Source: Basidiobolus ranarum
Lineage: Eukaryota; Basidiobolomycota; Basidiobolomycetes; Basidiobolales
DNA length: 23,984 nt
Direction: 5' to 3'
Assembly (NCBI GenBank): GCA_040143965.1
Contig: JASJQH010007034.1
Span: 1-23,984 of the forward strand
Below are positions 1 to 9,555 of the stretch, piece after piece. The position numbers and the translations under genes are program-made. Under the pieces are notes generated by a model. That model ran no database searches and was not told the origin of the DNA. It saw only the letters and a program-made list of their open reading frames with translations. Every line of letters begins with the position of its first letter. Positions within the stretch are counted from its first letter, which is position 1.

Positions 1-96
1 CAGCAATATAACCAAGGTCAACAACAGCAATATAACCAAGGTCAACAACAGCAATATAACCAAGGTCAACAACAGCAATATAACCAAGGCCAACAG
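1..96 (+). repeat. 24-bp tandem repeat encoding QQYNQGQQ, about four copies
   Basis: Four consecutive 24-nt units, starting at 1, 25, 49 and 73, encode QQYNQGQQ in the metacaspase prodomain. The first three units are identical in DNA and the fourth differs by synonymous changes. The repeat probably continues left of the window. Confidence 0.95.
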
Positions 97-1522
97 CAGC
101 CACAACCCTATAATGACGGCCAAGGTCATTCCATTGCTCCCACGAATACAAGTTTTGTACAAGGAGGTAATCAAGGTGGAGCTTATGTAGGGAATGTTAA
201 TGGCGAAAACGTTTCCGTCTCTGATTGCCGGTAAGTGCTTATAACAACTAATATTGCCTGGTTATTTTTTATTAAACCTCCTTAACAAAGTGGTCGAAAG
301 AAAGCTCTATTCATCGGAATTAATTATTTCGGAACCGGTTCAGAACTAAGAGGGTGCATTAATGACGTTCAGAATGTCAAAAATTTCGTATTTAGTCGAT
401 TTGGCTTCAGTGAGCAAACTAGCGTCGTCTTAACAGATGACCAACAAGACCCAAGTAAAATACCCACTAGAAATAATATTATCCAAGGACTTCGCTGGTT
501 GGTAGAAGGTGCCTCTATGGGGGATTCCTTGTTCTTGCATTTCTCTGGTGATTAGCATTTAACTAGTAATATTCTTTTCATTTTCCAAAGCTTACGATTT
601 GATTATTATCTAGGACATGGTGGATCTATTGAGGACAAAGGTATTTATTAGTTTCGAGAGAGACTCAGCAAGAGTAAATGCAGGACTCACCACCTTCACT
701 CTTATTTTCATAATAGATGGTGATGAAATTGATGGCTCTGATGAAACCATATACCCAGTGGACCACGAACGTGCTGGCGTGATTGTCGATGATGTTAGTT
801 TTTGGAATAATCCGAAGTTATTTCGATGCTAGGGCATATCCATATTAATCTTGTTTGTTTTAAGGAAATTCATGCCATCTGTGTTAAGAATCTTCCATCT
901 GGTGTCCGCCTTACTGCTATTTTCGATTGTTGTCACAGTGGCACTGTAATGGATCTTCCTTTCACTTACAAATGTGATGGTGAAATCGAAGTGATCTGTG
1001 AAGATAACCGTAAGGAAGCTGCCATGGCGCTCTTAAAAGCTGGTTTATCTTATAGCAAAGGTTAGTTTTTCTTTACCAGACATCCAATGGAAAGTGTGCT
1101 GACGACCAGTAGGTGATACGGCAAGTGCTATTGGGCTTGTCAAAGAAGGAGTATCATTCCTCTTTAAACCACCGGCCAACCAAGAGGCTAAGAAGAAGGC
1201 TGAAGCAGAAAAGAAATCCAATGCCGATGTTATCCAGTTCTCTGGATGTCGAGACAGCCAAGTAATATTTAAGACAGAGATTTCGTTGAACTGAACATAA
1301 ACTTAACTCATCAATTTGTAGACTTCAGCCGACGCCATGATCGACAATAAGGCTACGGGAGCTATGAGCCATGCCCTTATTACTGCTCTAACACGGAGTT
1401 CCAACTTGACCTATACCCAATTGTTGCAGCAACTCCGGGACATCCTCAAAGGAAAATATTCACAAATTCCACAGATGTCTACTGGGAGACCTATGGATAT
1501 GAATACTCTATTTGTCATGTGA
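1..1522 (+). CDS. MCA1: Metacaspase (caspase-like cysteine peptidase, C14), 5' partial
   Basis: Arg/Lys-specific cysteine peptidase family of fungi, linked to stress, protein quality control and cell death. My exons are <1-230, 291-547, 614-640, 717-793, 865-1060, 1113-1261 and 1322-1522. All junctions are GT-AG and keep frame, giving 378 visible residues. The visible N-terminus is a Q/N/Y/G-rich prodomain. The p20 region follows with ALFIGINYFG, LRGCINDVQN, the catalytic His in SGHGG (codon 616-618), DGSDETIYPVD, and the catalytic Cys in FDCCHSGT (second Cys, codon 931-933). The p10 region has TSADA, TGAMSHALI and GKYSQIPQMSTGRPMD. Both catalytic residues are present, so the enzyme looks active. 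The start codon lies left of the window. The last codon ATG is followed by TGA at 1520-1522, but the same bases form a GTGAGT donor, so a further exon (1602-1614) is possible. Seen: motifs and frames. Known: the family. Inferred: activity. Confidence 0.95.
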
Positions 1523-1621
1523 GTAAAATGCAATTAACGCTAATAAATTAACTGATTTAACGAATTGGTCCATCCCGAACCCTTATTTTATTCCCAAACA
1601 GACTGCCAGAGTGATACGAAA

Positions 1622-1694
1622 TGCTTTTCTAATTCTGATTACATTTGCATTTTCTAATTCTGCTTGCATTCTCTAATTCTGATTACATTTGCAA
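1622..1694 (+). repeat. Short degenerate tandem repeat (TTCTAATTCTGATTACATTTG type)
   Basis: About three units built on TTCTAATTCTGATTACATTT lie head to tail. The middle unit is shortened (TTCTAATTCTGCTTGCAT). They fall in the spacer between the metacaspase stop and the carrier gene. Function unknown; probably slippage-derived. Confidence 0.7.
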
Positions 1695-1808
1695 ATCACA
1701 TGAAAGGATTTACGAAGTCACTTGTAATCCCAGCAATTTCATTTTCCTCGCATTCCCATCTCATTTCTCTCAAAAAGTAATATCGTTACTAAGCGTATAC
1801 AAAAAGTT

Positions 1809-1814
1809 CACGTG
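1809..1814. promoter_or_regulatory. CACGTG palindrome (E-box/bHLH-type site)
   Basis: A CACGTG hexamer lies 98 nt upstream of the carrier ATG, where basic helix-loop-helix or Cbf1/Pho4-type factors could bind. A six-base match can occur by chance. Confidence 0.25.
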
Positions 1815-1911
1815 CTGTGATTCATGGTCCTCGACTAATATTTATTTCTTATTTAACTTGACCTTAGCATTTCTTTTCTCTTATTCTTTGGTCCTGAAAC
1901 TCACTATAATC

Positions 1912-3174
1912 ATGTCGGATAACGTTGTTCACGCTTTAGCTGGTCAGTATAGGGTTCATGCAATTGGGCAATCATAAAACTAACTTATGGACTGTAGGTG
2001 CCGGTGGTGGTATTATCTCTATGTTGCTTACCTACCCTTTGGTCAGCATCAGCTCACGCCTTCAGGTGCAAAAAGATACCACTAGCCCAGATTCCTATAA
2101 GGTGCCTTTTTAACAGGATATGGTCCTCTACTCTTTACTAAATATTGCTTTGATGAAATGAAGGATGGTGTGGACGCCTTTGAAAAAATCGTGAAGAAAG
2201 AGGGTATTCCTGGACTTTACTCGTAAGTGGCTATGCTCACCCTCAACAATTTCTGAATACTTACGTTATCCTAGTGGCTTGAACTCAGCTCTTTTTGGCA
2301 TCGCTGTCACAAATGGTATAGGAGATTATTAGAGTTCTCAAATGAAAATCAATGCTGATCCTTGATTATTTTTTTAGGTATCTACTACTTCTTCTACGAA
2401 TGGACTAAATCGAGCTTCGAAAAAACTGCCAAGAGCAAGTCCTTGACCACTGGTCAGAGTATGATTGCTGGTGCCCTTGCTGGTAAATATGTGGTCCACT
2501 ATACGATCCATCAGATCCAAAGCTAAGATTGTTTGTTTTTGCTAGGTGCCGCTACTTGCATTACAACCAACCCTATCTGGGTAGTGAACGTAAGTACTTC
2601 CCTGGCTGGATGGCTATCACTCCGCTCCCCCACTAATCGCAAATATTACTACTAGACTCGTTTGACTACCAAAAAATCTTTTACCAATGGTGAAAGTGAA
2701 TCACGTCCGGCAGGAACTATGGAAACTTTAGCTCGTATCATCAAAGAAGACGGAATCACCTCATTGTGGCAGGGCCTCGTCCCCGCTCTTTACCTAGTCG
2801 TGAATCCAGTGATCCAGTACACAGCCTTTGAGCAGGCCAAAAATTGGTTGGCCAAACGTAAGGGTGCGCTTGGGAATATTGACTTCTTCCTTCTCGGAGC
2901 CTTCAGTAAACTTATTGCCACAAGTCTTACTTACCCATACATCGTTATCAAATCAAGAATGCAATTGAAGCAATCTAGTGATGACTCTCAAAGATACAAA
3001 TCAGTCTTGGATGGCTTTAGAAAGGTGTTGAAGCACGAGGGCGTGTCAGGACTCTACAAGGGTTTGTATTATAAATTAGTTCAAAGTGTATTGACTGCAG
3101 CTTTCTTGTTCATGGCTAAAGAATCTCTCTTCAAATATACTTTGAGAATCCTGATGTTAGCTAAGGTGAAATAA
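1912..3174 (+). CDS. PMP47: Peroxisomal membrane carrier, PMP47/ANT1 (SLC25A17) family
   Basis: Mitochondrial-carrier-fold protein. PMP47/ANT1 members sit in the peroxisomal membrane and exchange ATP/AMP or other cofactors for fatty-acid activation and beta-oxidation. Exons are 1912-1942, 1998-2101, 2164-2222, 2275-2315, 2378-2482, 2546-2589 and 2656-3174. All junctions are GT-AG, giving 300 residues, the usual carrier length. The three carrier repeats carry degenerate signatures typical of this branch: TYPLVSISSR (residues 22-31), TNPIWVVNTR (121-130) and TYPYIVIKSRMQ (220-231). NPVIQYTAFEQ near residues 178-188 is also characteristic of PMP47-like proteins. The start MSDNVVHALAG leads straight into the first transmembrane helix. 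Substrate is inferred from family only. An AATAAA follows the stop by 23 nt. Confidence 0.93.
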
Positions 3175-3197
3175 TCGACATACATGCATTATTTTAA

Positions 3198-3203
3198 AAT
3201 AAA
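3198..3203 (+). terminator. Candidate polyadenylation signal of the carrier gene
   Basis: AATAAA lies 23 nt after the TAA at 3172-3174, within an A/T-rich 3' end. Confidence 0.4.
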
Positions 3204-3249
3204 CCAATCATTCTTTTCACTTTTCGACAAGCCACTCCCTTAACATTCT

Positions 3250-3259
3250 GTTACGTAAC
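3250..3259. promoter_or_regulatory. GTTACGTAAC palindrome (bZIP/Yap-type TTACGTAA)
   Basis: Perfect 10-bp palindrome containing TTACGTAA, a site type recognised by Yap/ATF-like bZIP factors in fungi. It lies between two + strand genes. The same decamer occurs at 23781-23790. Occupancy is unknown. Confidence 0.3.
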
Positions 3260-3522
3260 CTAAACCAACTTGAGATGGTTAATTATAAGTTTGATTTAGA
3301 AATCAATGTACTAATAGGGGAAGCGACAATTAGGATTGGATCTGGAACAACATGGATTTCCATAGTCTCGCCAAGTCAAGCTTTGGGCTAAAATAGTAAA
3401 CTCAGCGTAGAGTAAACAACATACTGAGAGTCATTATACCCGCTTCACTTAATATTTCTCGGTTAGAGACTTGATCCAAGTGAATTCTACCTCCTTCTCT
3501 TTCACTTATATAATCGTTCATT

Positions 3523-6500
3523 ATGACTGACGGTCCCCTGTCCATGAATGAATCTGTAATTTCTAGCGGAGGTACGTAACACCAACCCTTCAATAGAGAA
3601 ACCTATCTCCTAAACTGTTACGGGAAATTTGTAGAAGAACTCTCTGAGAGATATCAGAAATTATTCCACGAATACTCAAGGTTTGAATGTAAACTAAAAC
3701 ATTTTCCAACCGTTCAAAAATAACGTTTGCCTACCATTTTTATAGAATAAAAGCACAACATTCAGTACTTAAAAAGGCTATTTTAAAGGTAAAAGTGCCA
3801 CATTTCTGTTGGTTAGATGGACCGAATTTCAGTTTGTAACGAAGGAGAAACGAAAAATACTCCAACCTTTCCTTCTTTTTTACATTCTGAAAGAGACCTG
3901 CTTTGTCTTGAGGGCCTCTCTCTTTTATTCCTTAATTCTAATATATGATCCTTCAGGAACAAAACCAAAATGTCGCCTTAGCTGTGGATAATAAGTCGAA
4001 GGAGCAAGAGCTTCGTAAAGTAAGAGATTTTCACGTTCCCATTATTTTTACTTTTGACAAGAAACTCAAGTTTATTTTCACCAATTCTACCTGGCCTTTT
4101 TCTTATATATATAGATCTTACAGCAACTAGATACTTTAAACTTTCACAACCAACGACTCACTAAACGCATAGAAGACTTACAAAAAAATGGTTCTCCAGT
4201 ACGAGATTAATCATATATCGACATTAACTTGTATTCTTTTTAAAATCTCGATTTTCCCCTTTCACTATATAGAAATTATCTGGTCAATGGTTATTACGTG
4301 CCTCGGCTAAAAAAGAATTGGAGAAACAACGAATAACCTTGGAGGCAACTACACTCGATCTTCAAAGTAAAATTGAAGAAAATGGTATTCACTAGTTTAA
4401 CTTGGATAGTTCATCTTCGTTGAGTTTAAATTGGGTTGAAATCTAGAGAATTTGCATAAGGAGATATACGAGATTCATAGCTTATATACCGAACAATTGA
4501 ACGTTTACCAAAAGAAAGTGGACGAATTGGAGAAGGAGAGAAATAGTTTGAATGTAAGAGATGTAGCGCACGTCAAACAGAGTAATCGTGCTAACAGGAC
4601 GTCTATACTTAGGAGGAGATAAATCAATCCCAAATGATGAATGAAAATTCCATTCTAGCATTGAAAAGTCAGAAGAAAGACGCCGAGCTAGAGATTAAGA
4701 AGATCAAAGAGGATTTAGATAGGTAGACACTCAATCCTTCACACTCTTAGGACCTTACTTATCATGAGTGTCTCTGCTTATATTAGGACTAGAGAAAATC
4801 TAACCAGCGTCAAAGAGGATATAATGAGGAGATCAAAAATGCAAATAGAGCAGGTGGTGGTCGTAAAGCAATTGATCGTCACTCTAAATCAATACGATCA
4901 GCTCTACCAACAGCTGTTTGCACACAGCCCGAAGGTATGTGATTAATATAATCCACAGATATCCCTCACTAACGCGTATATATGTTGTGCAGCCTGGTTA
5001 TAAAGCGATATTCTACCAATGCTCCAGTCTATGGACTAGCCTAAGAGATTCATCGCGACTCGTTCAAGAGTCTCTTGATCCCCAGAATAATATGGTGAGT
5101 GCTTCCTTACTTTTCTATTGGGTTGATTGTATTCCGAATTAATGATTATTATATTACTCAGGGCTCTGAAAACTCCACATTCGAAGAATATCTTATCAAC
5201 GAACATCTTTCAGTTAGTCACGACGACCAAAAGAATTCGATGGATGTAAGTCTAAGAGTTTGTTACTTTCGGAAGTTATCGCCCAATTCTGATGGAATTT
5301 TAGGTTTTTTGTACACCTGCGAATGTCCTTTTAGCAGTTCAATCTGTGCTGTCCATATATGATAAGTTGCTTAGAGTCGCATGTGAGAAGTACGTATTTT
5401 TTGCTGTATTTGGTGTCTGTTAGCCCAGCACTCAAATCGTATGAATTGTTAGCCTCATAGAAGCGACTATCTTGGACTGGCAGAGCGGCAACTTCGAGAG
5501 GATCTCATTGAAGTGTACGAGTGACGAATTTTCTGAGCTTGCCCGGGAGATTAACAGCAAAGGTTTGAGCGGAAATAAACAAATTAGATCATTAGCATAA
5601 TAGTAAGATAGATGGTGATTTGATAGTGAAGGCTGGTGCCGGCACAATAGCAATCGAAGATGAAGAAAGAGTGAATCTAATTAGAAAACTAATAGCAGTT
5701 CGAATTGATGTTGAAGGTAAGCCCTACAACAAATTGGTTATTCCGGAACATCTTTTCATATCATCTCTTTCTAGGTTACATTAAAAGTATAGAACAGAAT
5801 CCAGACGAGGTCAAAGAAAGTCCACACTACACACTGCTAAAAGTATTGAACGAAAACTCAGGTAAGAGCAAAGGTTTCCGATGTCACGAGGACGCTCATC
5901 TTATAAATATCTTAGAACATTTAAACGGGATTGTCCAAAGTATTCTCCTAGCCAACTTCAATCCAGTCGAAACTAATGGAAAGGTAAGCAAAGAACGCAC
6001 CTCACTTTGCGGGATTCTTTATTTCCCTAAACGCTTTACTTATCAACATTCACCTGGTCTATCTAGAATCACACTTCCTCTCCAAGTATTGGTAAAGGAT
6101 TTGAAGAGTCGTTTGAAGAATGCTTGTCCTATCATCATATCCTAGTATCAAGATTATCTGTGCTTCAAAGTATGAACTTGAGAGTAGTATTCACCAAGCA
6201 CATCCATAATTCTAACCGTTATGAAATTAGCGGAAGTATCTCAACTGATTAGCATCAGTCTCGATTTGCACCGAAAATACGATCAACTTCAACAGGATTC
6301 TACCATTCAAAGGGACAAAAACATCCAACTAGAATCGGAGGTGAATAACCTCAAATCCATTATAGCGAATTACGAGGTAATGATCATGGATCAGATGGAA
6401 TTCGAAACTTTACCTTTAACCCCCTTTCCTTTAAGAACCCTGAAAGCCCTGATCAAGCCGTAGAGCCCGAGGAGCAGATAGAACTAGTCACTGTTGAAGC

Positions 6501-7379
6501 ATCCACTCAAACCACTGAGGTATCCCAAAATGACGAACTCCAGTCAGCTGAGGAAGTAGTTACCAATGGAGCAGAGGAAGAGTCAGTTCTATCGACTGAC
6601 TCTAAGCCAAAGGAGATCGAGACCGGAAGTACTCACACACCTTCTCCGGAAAGACAGGTATATTCTACAGTTCAATTGATGCTACACTCATGAAGCTCAC
6701 AAATGCACCATTTTTAGATTGAACTTCCGGAAAACTTAGCGGAAAGTAAAGTGGTCAATGGATCGCTACCAACTATGGCATCCAATGATTTGGTAAGTTC
6801 CACAAAGCACCTTTAATCCTTAATAATTCGATCAAGGATGTCTAAATCACCTCATTCGTTGTAGAATCCCGATCAGATGTCTAGAGAAGACCTCATCAAA
6901 CGGCATTATGAAGGAAAATTGGCACAACTTTTGGAGCGGGTATGTCATTTAAAATGAAGTGCAATGCGGCAATTTAGCCGAGTAAATTAACGCAACTCCG
7001 TTTAATAGACACAATACGCCGATAGCCAAGCATTGAGAATGCGTAAAGTATGTCAAGATCTAGCCAAGAAGTTAGAGGCCTCTGAATCCGAGAAGAAAAC
7101 CTTACTCGAAGAACTCAATCAGGCTAAACAACAAATCTCTAGAGTTCAGGTATGACTTTGCTTTATCCTTACATGATATGATGGATTGTTCATAGAATTA
7201 TGTCGATTAGGATGAACTACGCACAACTGAGGAAAATTACAAGTCACAGTTAGATATGATGACTGAACGTAAGCCAATGCACATCTCTTTTATCTACATG
7301 AAGCTTATTGCTTACATATTGCTCATGAATTATAGACATCGCCCAGCTCAGTGCCAACGTCGAAAACATCCCTCAATAA
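3523..7379 (+). CDS. PPP1R21: PPP1R21 homologue (KLRAQ/TTKRSYEDQ coiled-coil protein; FERRY-type endosomal adaptor)
   Basis: In animals PPP1R21 (Fy-2) is the scaffold of the FERRY complex, which links Rab5 early endosomes to mRNAs and ribosomes. Exons: 3523-3571, 3635-3680, 3746-3788, 3957-4019, 4115-4198, 4273-4384, 4447-4553, 4613-4722, 4787-4934, 4993-5094, 5162-5245, 5304-5389, 5453-5562, 5612-5716, 5775-5983, 6067-6169, 6231-6376, 6436-6657, 6718-6792, 6865-6939, 7009-7149, 7211-7268, 7336-7379. All junctions are GT-AG and frame-consistent. Product 773 aa; human about 780. Residues 19-36 (ELSERYQKLFHEYSRIKAQ) match the animal KLRAQ start, followed by LDTLNFHNQRLTKRIEDLQ. A helical middle follows, then an acidic linker (about 570-643). 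The C-terminal hallmark is REDLIKRHYEGKL (about 674-686), then DELRTTEENYKSQLDMMTEH. Homology is strong. FERRY function in this organism is inferred. The weakest junctions are around exons 13 and 15-17. Confidence 0.92.
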
Positions 7380-8700
7380 CCACAATATATCCCTATGTTA
7401 TGAGCAAAAGCCTCATTCTTCACGTAGTAAGTGAAAGAAAGGCTCAATTTTGAGAAAATATCTACCTTTTAATATATGTATTCCATCTAGTCCCTTATTC
7501 AACACGTTTGATGAACACAAGTAAATTAATTGGTCGAGTTGTAATGAAAAGTAACCAATATATCCCTCCTATTTTGTTCAATAAATATGGGTAACATCAT
7601 TTTCGAGATGTTTCTAGGATAGCATTTACTTTTGATACAAGTGTCTACAAAAGATCCGAACTGAAGTAAATCTCAAGCAAATGTTAGCATGAAATATTGC
7701 TCTAGTGTCCGTGGTTCGAACCCTCTGCATTTGAATCATTGATTGTGCTAAAATAGATAATAATAATAATACTACTAGTATGTATATAGTATAGTATACA
7801 CCAAAGTCGTTTTATGCATTATGAATAACGATCAATCAATCGATCATAGCATATCACAATCAGTACAATCAATGCTCCAGTGTTCAAATATTATAGATCA
7901 GCTTCTTCTGGAATACTTGGATCTTCCAATTTTGTAAATGGCTTTCAATGACCTAATAATATTTTTCAATTGACTTGAAATTTCTCTACGTAAATTTAAC
8001 CAATTTAGAAACATTCATATTCACCCATATATTCGCCATACTATAAGCTACTATACATTGTCACCATTTATGACTGCAATAATCTCCACACATCAAATAC
8101 ACATTTAGTAAGAAGTATTTTTAATCCATTAAAATAACCATGCTCTAACTTTACTTCAAGGGTTCCATTTGGTCCTATTTAAAGCGACTACATGAATGGA
8201 TCCAACTGAATGTGATAATAGAACTATTCATCTTGATTGCCATTAGAATGATATGATTGTCTTCTAAATATTTTCCAATAGAGTTAGAAGAACTTATATC
8301 AACACAAAAGCATCATCTCTAATAACATTTAATGTATTGTACACAAATATAGCTATGTTGAACTCTCTCCAAAGGGGTGAGACCATTATTGGAATAAGAG
8401 AATACATATAAATCAAGGTTTCAATAAAAGTCACATAAAATCTTATCACAGTGACAGTCCAAGAATAAGCAGTTCCTCCAGTATAGAGAGCCAATATAAC
8501 TCATTTTAATTCCGAAAATTATTGGAGAATTCGATAGTTTCTGAAACTACGGTTTTGTCTTGCTTAATATACCCAAAGGTGAAAGAAGCCTATTACTTGA
8601 CAAATATTTGGCATGGTGATTTCTAGTTGGATTAGGCTAAGCACTGAATTTGTTCATTCTAATTGTCAATGCGATTATATCTTTATTAAAGAAAAAATAT
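7380..8700. other. Gene-poor AT-rich spacer
   Basis: Contains an AATAAA at 7580-7585, a (TAA)n microsatellite near 7759-7772, and a B-box-like GGTTCGAACCC at 7712-7722 without a foldable tRNA. A minus-strand open stretch at 8294-8494 has hydrophobic runs but no ATG and no recognisable family. I see no supported gene. Confidence 0.5.
7756..7778. repeat. Short TAA/TAC trinucleotide microsatellite
   Basis: A run of ATAATAATAATAATAC followed by TACTAG lies about 35 nt after a tRNA B-box-like sequence. It is simple sequence and may be the tail of a decayed short retroposon. Confidence 0.6.
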
Positions 8701-9555
8701 TTAGGCATTATTAGTTTCTGGAGGGCATTCATTGGGTTTGGTTGTGCACTTTTTGGGCTTTGGTATGCACTTTGTAGGTGCAGAGATAAAGGTAGGACTA
8801 ACGGTTACAGTGGTACCGTCTCTGGTCATCATAACAGTTGCTGTAGATACACTTATGGAGACAGAGCTTGTGGGTGTGTAACTCAAAGTACCCGTACGAA
8901 TAATGGTGGAGGTATCTGGAGCAATGTTACGAGTAATCCTAGTTTCCCCCATTGTTTCCACAATGGTGACAGGATTGTCATAATGAGTACTCAATACACC
9001 ATTTTCTGTGAAGGTTTCTGGATCTTGATCAGCAACGGTATAGGTTAATGTAGGTCCAGGGATTGTTCTGATCACTTGGCGTTGGTTAAAACTTTCTATG
9101 ATCGTATAGATGTAAGAGTTTCCAAAAGTAGGACCAGTAACAGTGTAATAGTCGAGAGTTTGCCCACTCGTCAGTGTGTAAGTAGCGGATTTCTTTTGAA
9201 TAGTTTCAGTAGCAGTTAAATACCAAAGTTCTCTAGTAGCAGTTTGTACTGGTATAGATTGTATGATGGTTATATCGGGGTTTGATCTGGTGAGAACAGC
9301 CCCAGGTACGGTTCGGGTGATACCTCCATCCATCTCGGTCAATGTTGCAGCCATCAGAGTATCAGTAGTAACAAATCCTGGCACTGTATCCCTCTGTGTA
9401 TGAGCTGGAATAGTCGCAGTGGCTAGCTCTGGATCTATATACAGAGTCAAAGTCATGAATGGATACTCCACAGTTGCAGTGGATTGACTACGCACTGAAG
9501 CACTGAATGAGAGGGCTAATAAACACCATGTCAACTTCTGAACTTTGTAAGCCAT
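8701..9555 (-). CDS. Secreted Thr-rich repeat protein, probably cell-wall or extracellular
   Basis: Single-exon gene of 284 residues. The N-terminus has a basic start, a hydrophobic core (WCLLALSFSA, residues 10-19) and a likely signal-peptidase site near residues 22-24, so the product should enter the secretory pathway. The mature part is very rich in Thr, Ser, Val and Ile and is made of degenerate repeats of about 25 residues. Recurring motifs are RDTVPGFVTTDT (55-66), TRTVPGAVLTRS (80-91), TVTGPTFGNS (138-147), IRTIPGPTLTYT (162-173) and TRNIAPDTST (208-217). The pattern suggests a beta-rich, O-glycosylated stalk. The C-terminus is a Pro/Lys/Cys tail with three cysteines (263, 270, 277). 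I see no hydrophobic GPI-type tail and no enzymatic motif. Function is unknown; surface or adhesin-like protein is an inference. A TATAAAATT lies about 50 nt upstream of the ATG. Confidence 0.85.
   Translation of the reverse strand: MAYKVQKLTWCLLALSFSASVRSQSTATVEYPFMTLTLYIDPELATATIPAHTQRDTVPGFVTTDTLMAATLTEMDGGITRTVPGAVLTRSNPDITIIQSIPVQTATRELWYLTATETIQKKSATYTLTSGQTLDYYTVTGPTFGNSYIYTIIESFNQRQVIRTIPGPTLTYTVADQDPETFTENGVLSTHYDNPVTIVETMGETRITRNIAPDTSTIIRTGTLSYTPTSSVSISVSTATVMMTRDGTTVTVSPTFISAPTKCIPKPKKCTTKPNECPPETNNA

Larger units (their letters stand above)
3175..3522. other. Intergenic spacer between carrier and PPP1R21-like gene
   Basis: This 348-bp AT-rich spacer holds the carrier 3' end and the presumed promoter of the next gene. 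A 10-bp palindrome GTTACGTAAC lies at 3250-3259, about 265 nt upstream of the next ATG. I see no RNA gene or credible coding exon. Confidence 0.6.

Noticed and set aside
8294-8494. Minus-strand hydrophobic stretch (SWTVTVIRFYVTFIETLIY) resembling a membrane protein exon
   Set aside because: No ATG, no matching splice partners and AT-rich composition, which produces hydrophobic codons by chance.
8650-9048. Plus-strand open frame of 132 codons opposite the secreted Thr-rich gene
   Set aside because: It is a shadow of the minus-strand gene, with no signal, domain or family pattern of its own; the minus frame is longer and has a signal peptide and TATA box.
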